From Thioalkalivibrio paradoxus ARh 1 (lineage in GTDB: Bacteria; Pseudomonadota; Gammaproteobacteria; Ectothiorhodospirales; Ectothiorhodospiraceae), in assembly GCF_000227685.2 (NCBI RefSeq), contig NZ_CP007029.1, positions 3,446,501 through 3,510,500 of the forward strand: a DNA stretch of 64,000 nucleotides. The letters are read 5' to 3'. Each line of letters opens with the position of its first letter. Within the stretch, counting starts at the first letter, position 1. Shown in pieces: positions 1 to 7,625 of the stretch. The translations under genes and the position numbers were made by a program. The notes beneath the pieces were generated by a model. The model saw only the letters and a program-made list of their open reading frames with translations. It was not told where the DNA came from and searched no databases.

Positions 1-17
1 TGCGCAGTGCGAACGGC

Positions 18-329
18 TCAGTTCAGCGAATACTGGGGCTGGTAGCGGCCATCGCCGAAACGCCGGAAGAACCGGTCGATTCCGGGGTGCTCCACCGGGG
101 AACGGTCGGAATCGGCCTGAACGCTCTCCTCGGCCACGTACACTCGGTCTTCGGAGCCGTCGACCAGCACGTAGTACCAAGGCTGCTCGGGGCTCGGCAA
201 ACCGGCGCGAACCTGTTCGGGCAGTTCCGCCGGCGCACGGAAGCTTTCATCGACGTCCACCACGACCCCACGCGCATTTCCACCCCGGAAATGAATGATC
301 TGTCCGATTGCAAACGCTGCGTGACGCAT
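18..329 (-). CDS. hspQ: Heat shock protein HspQ
   Basis: This 103-residue protein matches the HspQ/YccV family, small proteins that bind hemimethylated DNA in vitro and affect DnaA stability and Lon-dependent proteolysis. The family hallmarks are visible: an N-terminal FAIGQIIHF segment, a central stretch ending in WYYVLVDGS, and a C-terminal YQPQYSLN. E. coli HspQ has about 105 residues, so the length fits. I chose the ATG at 327-329 because GAGGAG lies five bases upstream; a longer reading to 365 adds 12 residues without family similarity. It stands alone. The 292 bases upstream, up to the next gene, hold no gene that I can see. Confidence 0.93.
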   Translation of the reverse strand: MRHAAFAIGQIIHFRGGNARGVVVDVDESFRAPAELPEQVRAGLPSPEQPWYYVLVDGSEDRVYVAEESVQADSDRSPVEHPGIDRFFRRFGDGRYQPQYSLN

Positions 330-621
330 ACGCTCCTCGCTTTCGAATTCACCTACCCGTACCATTTGGGCATTGGCGCGGACTTCCAGTTCAACCCCAT
401 TGATTCAGGCCCATTGTCGTTTCGTCAAGACCAGAGCCAGTCCCAAGGGCGGAAGGGCGCAGCGTCATCCGCCACATGGCGTTCGCGGTGCCCAGGCGCC
501 CGCGGCACCCCGAGCGCCGGCTGACGGATGACGGACTTCGGCCTCTTCCGCCCTACGCCTCTTGCATCATCGGGGATGGCCACACGGGCCATGGAAGTCA
601 AACCCCATTCCGCCGGAACCT

Positions 622-1362
622 TCAGACCGGGCTCGAAGCGTAGGCGTGGAGCCGGCGGTCGGGCAACAGTTCGGCCAGGCTCTCCAACAGGTGGAAATCC
701 ACCGACTGCATCGCCGGTCCGCGCGAATCCGGATAGCGCACGCCGCGCAGATGCTCCACACCGGCCGCGCGCGCGCTGGCGAGCGCGGCGAGATTGTCAT
801 CGACGAGCAAGCTGCGCTGCGGGTCGTAGCGTTCCACCGTCTGCAACCGCTCCCAGAAGCACCCCTCCTCCTTCGCGCAATCGAGTGCATGCGCCGACAC
901 CACCCGGTGCAGGTGGTTGCCGAGACCGGTGCGGGCATGCTTGAACGCGTACACCTCGGGGTGGGCATTGGTGACCAGCACCAGGCGCTTACCCTGTACC
1001 CGCAGCGTATCCAGCACGTCGAGCGCGTGGGGATGTAGCGCGATGTGTCGTTCGAGGCGCACTTTCAGCGCCAGCAGATCCAGCCCGGTGAAACGGACCC
1101 AGTGGTCCAGGCAGTACCACCGCAACTGGCCGCGGATCCGCTCCATCTCGGCGAACAGACGCTGGCGCGCCAGTTCCGGCTCATGAGCATGCAGCCGGGC
1201 GTACTCGTCCGGTATCAGTTCGCGCCAGTAGCGATTGTCGAAATGCAGATCCAGCAGCGTACCGTCCATGTCGAACAGCACGGTGTCAATCTCCGCCCAC
1301 GGCAGTCCGCGATCGGTCGCGGAACGCGTATCAGGATTTTTTGACGCAGTCGCAGTGTCCAT
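622..1362 (-). CDS. yrfG: HAD-family nucleotidase (YrfG-like, GMP/IMP 5'-nucleotidase)
   Basis: A 246-residue haloacid dehalogenase hydrolase. HAD motif I is seen as LFDMDGTLLDLHFDN near residue 30, motif II as LVTNAHP, and the acidic motif IV as LLVDDN. The arrangement, with HFDN after the nucleophile loop, is that of YrfG, a GMP/IMP 5'-nucleotidase of about 220 residues in E. coli. The start at 1362 gives a short N-terminal extension of about 25 residues before the domain. In E. coli yrfG is also close to nudE, which lies less than 1 kb away here in divergent orientation. A general phosphatase of the same fold is the main alternative. Confidence 0.8.
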   Translation of the reverse strand: MDTATASKNPDTRSATDRGLPWAEIDTVLFDMDGTLLDLHFDNRYWRELIPDEYARLHAHEPELARQRLFAEMERIRGQLRWYCLDHWVRFTGLDLLALKVRLERHIALHPHALDVLDTLRVQGKRLVLVTNAHPEVYAFKHARTGLGNHLHRVVSAHALDCAKEEGCFWERLQTVERYDPQRSLLVDDNLAALASARAAGVEHLRGVRYPDSRGPAMQSVDFHLLESLAELLPDRRLHAYASSPV

Positions 1363-1398
1363 GCCTAATATCCGGAGAGAAACAGAGAGGCGTTCATC

Positions 1399-2139
1399 AT
1401 GCCTGGCACATTGTATCCGCGCCCGTACTGCCGCAGCCTGAGCATCGGCGCACTGGCCGCCGTACTGGCACTGCCACTGGCTGCCGCCGAGCCGGGGGAT
1501 CCGTTCGACGACCACGGCTCCGCCGACCCGTTCGACGACGACAGCCTCTGGGAGCCACCCCGCCCGGAAACCAACCGGGGCGCACTGCAGTTCCTGAGCG
1601 AACGGCCGGAGCAACCGGTCCACCACCACGAGAACCAGATCACGCTGGCTGCGAGCAGCCTGGACGACGGCTGGGTCCAACTGCGCCAGTGCCACCGCGA
1701 CATCGACCGGGTTCGTCGGGCACAGATCCTCTACAATGGTGCCACGACACGGGACATCGAAATCGAATCGCAGAGCAATATCGCGGAATCCTGGGTCGAG
1801 GGAGCCTCGGTGCAGCTGCGCCGGGTCGAACCGGAAGCCGAACTCTGCGTACGTGCGCGCTCGCAAATGCTCCGGATGCTCGACGACGGCAGCTACGTGC
1901 TGGAAAACGGGCCGTTCATGCGGCGTTTCCTCGACGGCTATTATCCGATGCGCGTGACCGTAGCCATCAATTGGGGGGATCTTGATCTGTCGCTGGCGGA
2001 GACGACTCCGGACGCCCAGCCGGGTTTCGATATCACCACGTCCCGCCACGGCGTGATCATCGACACCGTCTTCGAGGGGCGATTGAATACCGTACTGCGG
2101 TTCGAGAACGGCTCGCGGGACGCCGGCACCAACGACTGA
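1399..2139 (+). CDS. Hypothetical exported protein
   Basis: I do not recognise this 246-residue protein. The N-terminus has a signal peptide: a short basic stretch, a hydrophobic core SIGALAAVLALPLAAA, then a likely cleavage near residue 30. The mature part begins with an acidic repeat in which DPFDD occurs twice, followed by a soluble-looking domain with two cysteines (QC and ELC) that could form a disulfide. Its stop codon overlaps the nudE start by one base (TGATG), so the two are very likely co-transcribed. It diverges from the yrfG-like gene 36 bases away. Periplasmic location is inferred; function is unknown. Confidence 0.75.
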   Translation: MPGTLYPRPYCRSLSIGALAAVLALPLAAAEPGDPFDDHGSADPFDDDSLWEPPRPETNRGALQFLSERPEQPVHHHENQITLAASSLDDGWVQLRQCHRDIDRVRRAQILYNGATTRDIEIESQSNIAESWVEGASVQLRRVEPEAELCVRARSQMLRMLDDGSYVLENGPFMRRFLDGYYPMRVTVAINWGDLDLSLAETTPDAQPGFDITTSRHGVIIDTVFEGRLNTVLRFENGSRDAGTND

Positions 2140-2696
2140 TGTCCACGCAGCGAACCAAGCCCGCCGTTCACGATCGCCGCACCGTGGCCCGCAGCCGCCT
2201 GTTCGAGGTCGAGGAGATGCATCTGGAGTTCAGCAACGGAGTGCATGCACGCTACGAGCGGCTGCTGAACAGCGGTCGCGGCGCGGTCGTGATTGCGCCG
2301 ATGCTGGACGCGGAAACCGTGCTCTTGATCCGCGAGTACGCGGCGGGAACCGACCGCTACGAGCTCGGACTGCCCAAGGGCCGGATCGAGGCGGACGAGG
2401 ACATCCTGGCCGCGGCCGACCGCGAGATCATGGAGGAGATCGGCTATGGCAGCCGGCGCCTGAGCCACCTCGGATCCTTCTCGCTCGCTCCCGGGTACAT
2501 GTCACACACCTCGCATCTCGTCCTGGCGCAGGATCTGTACGAGCACCGGGTTCCCGGCGACGAGCCCGAGGAAATCGAGGTGCTGCCTTGGCGGCTTGCC
2601 GATCTGGGCCGCCTGCTGGAGCGCGAGGACTGTTCCGAGGCCCGATCCATCGCCGCATTGTTCATGGTGCGCGAACGGCTGCTGGCGAAACCATGA
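2139..2696 (+). CDS. nudE: ADP-sugar/ADP-compound Nudix hydrolase NudE
   Basis: A 185-residue Nudix hydrolase. The Nudix box is canonical (G-x5-E-x7-REIMEEIGY) at about residues 80-102, giving the Mg2+-binding glutamates. The flanking sequence, including RYELGLPKGRIE before the box and APGYMSHTSHLV after it, is that of NudE, which cleaves ADP-ribose, Ap3A and NADH into AMP and a phosphate ester. The start overlaps the stop of the exported protein upstream, and its end overlaps the cysQ start (ATGATGA), so three genes form one tight unit. Pairing with cysQ makes sense as both turn over adenosine nucleotides. Confidence 0.92.
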   Translation: MSTQRTKPAVHDRRTVARSRLFEVEEMHLEFSNGVHARYERLLNSGRGAVVIAPMLDAETVLLIREYAAGTDRYELGLPKGRIEADEDILAAADREIMEEIGYGSRRLSHLGSFSLAPGYMSHTSHLVLAQDLYEHRVPGDEPEEIEVLPWRLADLGRLLEREDCSEARSIAALFMVRERLLAKP

Positions 2697-3526
2697 TGAG
2701 CGGGCTTTCGCTGCCGGTCGAGGTGCTGCTGAACGAAGCCCGGAACATCGCCCGGGAGGCCGGGGATGCGATTCTCGACGTCTACGAGACCCGTTTCGCG
2801 ACGATGGAGAAGGACGACCGGTCGCCGCTGACCGAGGCCGACCTCGCGGCACACCGTATCATCAGCGCGCGCCTTCGGGAACTGACACCGGAACTCCCGC
2901 TGCTGTCCGAGGAGGGGCGCGACGTCCCGTTCGACGAGCGCCGGCACTGGCCATCGTACTGGCTGATCGATCCGCTGGACGGCACGCGCGAATTCGTGAA
3001 ACGCAACGGCGAGTTCACCGTGAACATCGCGCTGATCCAGCACCACGACCCGCTGCTGGGCGTCGTCTGGAGCCCGGTGCTCGGCACCCTGTACTCGGGC
3101 GCGCACGGCGTCGGCGCGTTCCGGGAAACCTCGGCGGCATCGCGGGCACCGATCCAGGTGCAGCCGCCCGCGCCCGGGCACAGGCCGCGCGTCGTCGGCA
3201 GCCGTTCCCATGGCAACGACCGGCTGCTTGCCGCGCTGGAAAAGCTTGGCCCGCACCAGCTCGTGCCGATGGGCAGCTCCCTGAAGCTCTGCCTGGTTGC
3301 CGAGGGTGCCGCCGACCTGTACCCCCGCCTCGGTCCCACCAGCGAGTGGGACACCGCCGCGGCGCATGCGGTAGTCAGCGCTGCAGGCGGGCGGGTCGTC
3401 GATCTGACCGGCGCGGAGCTGCGCTACAACACCCGGGAGTCCCTGCTCAACCCCGAGTTCCTGGTCTGCGCCGAAGACCCTCAGGCATGGTTGTCGCGCC
3501 TCGGCCTCGACCGCCCCGCCGCCTGA
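2693..3526 (+). CDS. cysQ: 3'(2'),5'-bisphosphate nucleotidase CysQ
   Basis: A 277-residue member of the inositol monophosphatase superfamily. The metal-binding motif DPLDGTREF and the following VKRNGEFTVNIALI are diagnostic of CysQ, which removes the 3' phosphate of PAP formed in sulfate assimilation and so protects PAPS-using enzymes. The second metal motif, SEWDTAAAHAV, is present near the C-terminus. The start is the first of two adjacent ATGs overlapping the nudE stop. A second superfamily member, without the CysQ signature, lies at 40621-41427. Confidence 0.93.
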   Translation: MMSGLSLPVEVLLNEARNIAREAGDAILDVYETRFATMEKDDRSPLTEADLAAHRIISARLRELTPELPLLSEEGRDVPFDERRHWPSYWLIDPLDGTREFVKRNGEFTVNIALIQHHDPLLGVVWSPVLGTLYSGAHGVGAFRETSAASRAPIQVQPPAPGHRPRVVGSRSHGNDRLLAALEKLGPHQLVPMGSSLKLCLVAEGAADLYPRLGPTSEWDTAAAHAVVSAAGGRVVDLTGAELRYNTRESLLNPEFLVCAEDPQAWLSRLGLDRPAA

Positions 3527-3684
3527 ACCCGAATCGGCCGTACCTGCGCCAGGTCGCAACACCGGCGCACGAACGCCTACCCGGTCCGTTCACCGGGCAA
3601 GGCGCACTCAACCCCGCCGGCGCCCTGACGGGTGTCGCGCCGGCCGGGAGCGTGGACGCTGCCACGGCGGATGCCATCGCCTTT

Positions 3685-4728
3685 TCACGGCCCCGCGAAT
3701 GCGAACGGCTCGGCGTTCATGAATGCATCGGACACTTCGCCGGAATAGACCTCGTTCCCTGCCAGGGGCAGCTGCCTGACCCCACTGTCCGAGGCGAAAT
3801 CGACCCGGTTCAGATCTACCCAGAACGTATTGGGTGTAAGCGCTGTCTCGAAGTAATACACGAGATGCTTCTGGTCAGAGACCGACCGCCACCGGGTCGA
3901 CGAGATATGGGGCTCACCTTCGGTCGAGATGCCGAAAGGAACCGAGACGCTTCGGATGACACTGAACACGCTCGCCACCGCGATTTGCGGGTCGCTCGTC
4001 CTGGGGATCGCATCCATGTAAAACGATGCCCGCACAAAGCGATCCGCCGGCCGACTGGTTCCCGGCAGCATGGTCGTGCCGCCGATCTGCTTCCAGTATT
4101 CGTTCAGCGCCAGCTGCTGTTCAAAAACCGGCGAGTTGGTCATCACCGTGTACGACATGCCATGATGAATCGTCAGCACTCCATCCACGTACTCGAAGAT
4201 CGCATTGTCGCCCTTGGCGTCGGAGATCGACAGGTGAAGCGTTCCGAAGCGGTCGGTCCCGGGGATATCCGTGGAAACCACCACGAAGGGCTCATCGCGT
4301 AGCTCGTCGACCGCTTCTTCAACCGTGGCAAAATTGTCGAGCACGTACTGCACCCAGGCAGCAATACTCAGGCCCTGCCGATCCCCATCGAATTCCGGAT
4401 AGCGGGATTCGGTCAGCCAGAGCAGGTTGGCGACGAGACCTTTCTCGTTCATACCGTCGGCGCTGGCAATGTCGAAAGCGCTGGCGACGACGCTCCCATA
4501 CCGGGAGACCCAGGAAACCGAATTCGGACCAACCGCCCCGTTCCGCTCCATTCCCCTGGGAAACAGCCATAGATTGGCCGGAATCTCATCCTTCCAGTCC
4601 ATCGAGCGCGCCGTAATGGTGAGCCCGTCGGGCCCCTGATAGACCGCCCGTGAACAGGCATCGACTGGCGGCGCGATGGACAGCATGCACGCGCATGCAA
4701 TGACAAGAGACACGATCCTGTGATTCAT
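3685..4728 (-). CDS. Exported Ntn hydrolase of the choloylglycine hydrolase / penicillin V acylase family
   Basis: A 347-residue protein with a signal peptide ending in PPVDA; the next residue, Cys25, is the expected N-terminal nucleophile of the linear amide C-N hydrolase family. After it come SRAVYQG, an ITARSMDWK segment (the family's R-x-x-D/E-W region) and, later, DGMNEKGL and YTVMTNSPVFEQQL, both typical of this fold. The family cleaves conjugated bile salts, penicillin V or, in some Gram-negative members, acyl-homoserine lactones. Bile salts are not expected in this kind of organism, so signal-molecule or other N-acyl amide hydrolysis in the periplasm is more plausible, but that is inference. 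It stands alone. Confidence 0.85.
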   Translation of the reverse strand: MNHRIVSLVIACACMLSIAPPVDACSRAVYQGPDGLTITARSMDWKDEIPANLWLFPRGMERNGAVGPNSVSWVSRYGSVVASAFDIASADGMNEKGLVANLLWLTESRYPEFDGDRQGLSIAAWVQYVLDNFATVEEAVDELRDEPFVVVSTDIPGTDRFGTLHLSISDAKGDNAIFEYVDGVLTIHHGMSYTVMTNSPVFEQQLALNEYWKQIGGTTMLPGTSRPADRFVRASFYMDAIPRTSDPQIAVASVFSVIRSVSVPFGISTEGEPHISSTRWRSVSDQKHLVYYFETALTPNTFWVDLNRVDFASDSGVRQLPLAGNEVYSGEVSDAFMNAEPFAFAGP

Positions 4729-4921
4729 TCTCTACCCCTCCCGCTTCGGTAATGACAACCGCATTCAGCGACACCGCAAAGCAGCGCCGGATCTTGAGCG
4801 TTGCCAGGTTTTTCCTGGGCGTTGAGTCTACCGGACGGAGCCTCGGCTTGCTGCACGACAACAATGCGCGGCGCCCGGAACTGCCGCCCCCGAGCGCGCG
4901 CTGAGCACCGGGCAGGGTGGC

Positions 4922-6382
4922 CTACCGCACGATCCTGCCCCTCCAGTGCAAGAGTCCGTTCAGCTCCGCAATTACCTCCAGCTCCTCCAGATACGGACGC
5001 AGATCGTCGAGTTCCGCCGCGTCGCAGAGTCCGCGATAGAGCGGGCCTGCCGCGCCGCGTTGACGGGTTCGCACGACTAGGTCGTCGGGAGTGCCCAGCC
5101 TCGTGAAGCTTCTACCATTGCTTGCATGGTACGAATAGGCCCCGGGTACGACACCGAGCCGGCGCGACCAGCCGCAGTAGACTGGAGTCTCGTCGTCCCG
5201 CAATGCCCTTGCGAAGTCCTCGAGCAGGGGCCGATACTGGCTCTGAGAGTCATTCGTCAACCTCAGAGACTCGGCCGACTGCAACGGCGCGCCGGCCCAG
5301 AACGCCAGCAGCAATGCAGCCGGCACGACCAGCCCTTGCCACGGGATCATCCGTGCCATTGCGACCCCCAGGCTAGCGGCCAGGATCGGAAGCACGAGCA
5401 GCATATACCGCTCGTAGGTCATCCCCGAGGCCAGCGTGAGCATCAACGCGAATCCGACGGCTGCCAGAGGCAAGAGGAACGCCTCCGGCCGCCGGACGAG
5501 GAACGGCAACAGGAACAGCGCTGCGATCGCGGGGATCCAGAGCCCCGCACCATCCCGCAGGATCCACTGCCACCACTGCATCTCAACGTCCGCGAGACCC
5601 CCGCTCGGAGCAAACCGACCCACGAGCTCCCGGCCATAGGCGGACCTAATGAACCGGGGTCCGTGCAGCACCGTTTGCAGAATCGGCCACCAGAGAAAGA
5701 CCGCTGTCCCCAGCAGCAGCGAGATCCGGAAATGAACGTTACGCACGATCAAGCGCAGCGAGACGTCGTGAAACCGAGCGCTCAGTGGAACCAAGACCAG
5801 AAAGACCGCGACCGCCACCATCGCCGCCGGAACCTTCTGCAAGGCGCCGAGCCCTGCCGCCAGCGCCACCACGTACCACCATCTCGGCTGGCGCATTGCC
5901 AGAATGAACGCGGCAATGGCGAGCGTCAGGAAAAAAGCCGCACCGGTATCCAGCAGCGCAGAGGTGCTGTGGCGCCACAACAAGGAGGAGGCGGCGAGGA
6001 TCAGGATTGCAGCCGGGATCGCGTAAGGATGCCCGGGCGCGAGCGCATGGGCGAGCAGCCCCGTGGCGCCGAGCAATGCGAGCCCGAGCAGGAAAGGCCA
6101 GAATCTCAGTGCAAATTCGAGATCATCAAACTGCGCCAGGGCAGCTGCGGTCAGCCAGTAATGCAGCGGTGGTTTGACAAAACTCGGCCGGTGATTCGTG
6201 TAGACGGTAAACCAGTCGCTGTGCAGCGAAAAACCGTGCGACCGCTCGAGCGTGAAGTACTCGTCCCAATGGCTAATCGTACCGACGTGAAGCATCGACC
6301 CGTAATGAACGGCGAGCACCAGGACCACGCCGAACGCGAGCAAGACGGGGAGTGCAACACGGTCGCTGGAAGACGACGACAT
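4922..6382 (-). CDS. Polytopic glycosyltransferase of the GT39/ArnT (GT-C) type
   Basis: A 486-residue inner-membrane protein with about 11-12 hydrophobic segments. After the first helix comes HWDEYFTLERSHGF, the acidic periplasmic loop that carries the catalytic Asp/Glu in GT-C enzymes, and then RPSFVKPPLHYWL, the K-P-P motif of the ArnT/PMT-type (PMT_2) family. Such enzymes transfer a sugar from a polyprenyl-phosphate donor to lipid A, protein or another lipid acceptor in the periplasm. The acceptor cannot be read from sequence. The C-terminal 120 residues form a soluble domain. No lipid A modification genes are adjacent. Confidence 0.8.
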   Translation of the reverse strand: MSSSSSDRVALPVLLAFGVVLVLAVHYGSMLHVGTISHWDEYFTLERSHGFSLHSDWFTVYTNHRPSFVKPPLHYWLTAAALAQFDDLEFALRFWPFLLGLALLGATGLLAHALAPGHPYAIPAAILILAASSLLWRHSTSALLDTGAAFFLTLAIAAFILAMRQPRWWYVVALAAGLGALQKVPAAMVAVAVFLVLVPLSARFHDVSLRLIVRNVHFRISLLLGTAVFLWWPILQTVLHGPRFIRSAYGRELVGRFAPSGGLADVEMQWWQWILRDGAGLWIPAIAALFLLPFLVRRPEAFLLPLAAVGFALMLTLASGMTYERYMLLVLPILAASLGVAMARMIPWQGLVVPAALLLAFWAGAPLQSAESLRLTNDSQSQYRPLLEDFARALRDDETPVYCGWSRRLGVVPGAYSYHASNGRSFTRLGTPDDLVVRTRQRGAAGPLYRGLCDAAELDDLRPYLEELEVIAELNGLLHWRGRIVR

Positions 6383-6479
6383 GGACAGGGATTCCTGACA
6401 AGTGACGTGGAACGCAAGATGGGATGGACCGCACCGGATGATACCGATCGACTCGGCCCTGGTCGGCTCCGGAACGCCG

Positions 6480-7013
6480 TCAGGCAGCCGCGGCCGCCAG
6501 CCACAGGGCGAGAACGGCCAAGGCCACGATCGCGGCTGCGGCGATCACGCGGGGGGCCCGGATCTGGCCGTGACGGACGTCGAAGTCGCCTTCTTCGTCC
6601 CAGAAGGTCTTGGCGTCGCGGGACAACTGGTAGTGCTGGGCGGCCATCAGGAACTGCCCGATCAGCGGCGCGCCCGCGCCGAGCCCCTTGGCCCAGACCA
6701 TGTCCGAGCGCCGCAGCGCCTGCGAGTAGCTGAGCCGGGAACCATCCCGGTTCAGGATCCGGATCGAGAACACCCACTTGCCGGGGCTCGTCGCCAGGCG
6801 GCTGATCAGAATGGGTTCGATCAGCAGCCAGACGAACAGCACCAGCATGCCGAACAGCATCAGGTCGATCCAGCCGGGCTCTGCCGGCCAGAACCAGTGC
6901 CACTGGGCCAGCCCCAGCGGCACCGCCATCAGGAACACGTCGAAGGCACGCGCCCAAAAGCGGATCCAGGGGTGGACCCGCCCCGGATCTTCGTTGCGCG
7001 AGCCCACAGGCAT
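6480..7013 (-). CDS. RDD-family membrane protein
   Basis: A 177-residue protein with the RDD signature: WIRFWARAFDVFLMAVP near the N-terminus supplies the conserved Arg and Asp of the first helix, and TSPGKWVFSIRILNRDG is the typical loop after the second helix pair. A C-terminal alanine/leucine-rich helix ends the protein. Four to five membrane segments are likely. Proposed family roles include Na+(Li+)(K+)/H+ exchange in some members, but function here is unknown. A G-rich ribosome-binding site precedes the ATG at 7013. The DUF2934 gene ends 33 bases upstream on the same strand. Confidence 0.8.
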   Translation of the reverse strand: MPVGSRNEDPGRVHPWIRFWARAFDVFLMAVPLGLAQWHWFWPAEPGWIDLMLFGMLVLFVWLLIEPILISRLATSPGKWVFSIRILNRDGSRLSYSQALRRSDMVWAKGLGAGAPLIGQFLMAAQHYQLSRDAKTFWDEEGDFDVRHGQIRAPRVIAAAAIVALAVLALWLAAAAA

Positions 7014-7046
7014 TACCCCCCCGCCCCGGTCCGACCCGGCGGGCTG

Positions 7047-7424
7047 TCAGCGGCTCGCAAGCTGGGCGTCGATGGCTTTCTCGGCCTCCAGCCAGTGGGC
7101 GTGGTTGTCGCCGGTGAACCCGTTGCGCTCGGCGATGAAATACGCGGCATCCTGGATCATGCGGTAGCGCTGCTCGGGACTGACCTCCGACCCCGTAGCC
7201 GGCGCCGCCTTCCGCGAAGAACGCGCCCCGGTACCATTGGTCGCCTGGCGCGGTGTTGCCTTGCGCGGTGCCGCCTTGCGCGCGGCTGGCTTCTTCTCGG
7301 CCGGTGCGGCCTTGGTGCTTGCACGCGCCGGCGCCTTCGGCTTCGCGGTTTTCGTCGCGGAGGTTTCGGACGCCGCGGCCGCGGTGTCGGACTGGGTTAC
7401 GCCTTTCTTGCTTTGCCTTGCCAT
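7047..7424 (-). CDS. DUF2934 protein with a histone-H1-like basic tail
   Basis: This 125-residue protein has two parts. Residues 1-75 are a low-complexity Lys/Ala/Pro stretch with repeated KAAP, RKAT and AARK units resembling eukaryotic H1 or bacterial nucleoid-tail sequences. The last 45 residues, from RYRMIQDAAYFIAERNGF to HWLEAEKAIDAQL, match the DUF2934 motif (A-x-x-x-A-x-x-R-G-F ... W-L-x-A-E). Function of the domain is not established; the basic tail suggests binding to nucleic acid, which is inference. A run of G residues precedes the ATG as ribosome-binding site. Confidence 0.78.
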   Translation of the reverse strand: MARQSKKGVTQSDTAAAASETSATKTAKPKAPARASTKAAPAEKKPAARKAAPRKATPRQATNGTGARSSRKAAPATGSEVSPEQRYRMIQDAAYFIAERNGFTGDNHAHWLEAEKAIDAQLASR

Positions 7425-7625
7425 GATGCAGCCCCCCTGGAGCTTGCCAGCGAATTTGACAACGGTGCTGCTCGCCAGCAGCTACCGAGGTTGATCATAG
7501 GCCGCCCCACACGGCCCTTCAACACGATTTCACCGCGTTTCGGCGAATTCCACCGGAAGCCGCAGGCCCGCACGGGTGTCGGCTGCGTTCCCCGGAGCCG
7601 CGGGCTGTCGATGCGGCGCAGCGAC

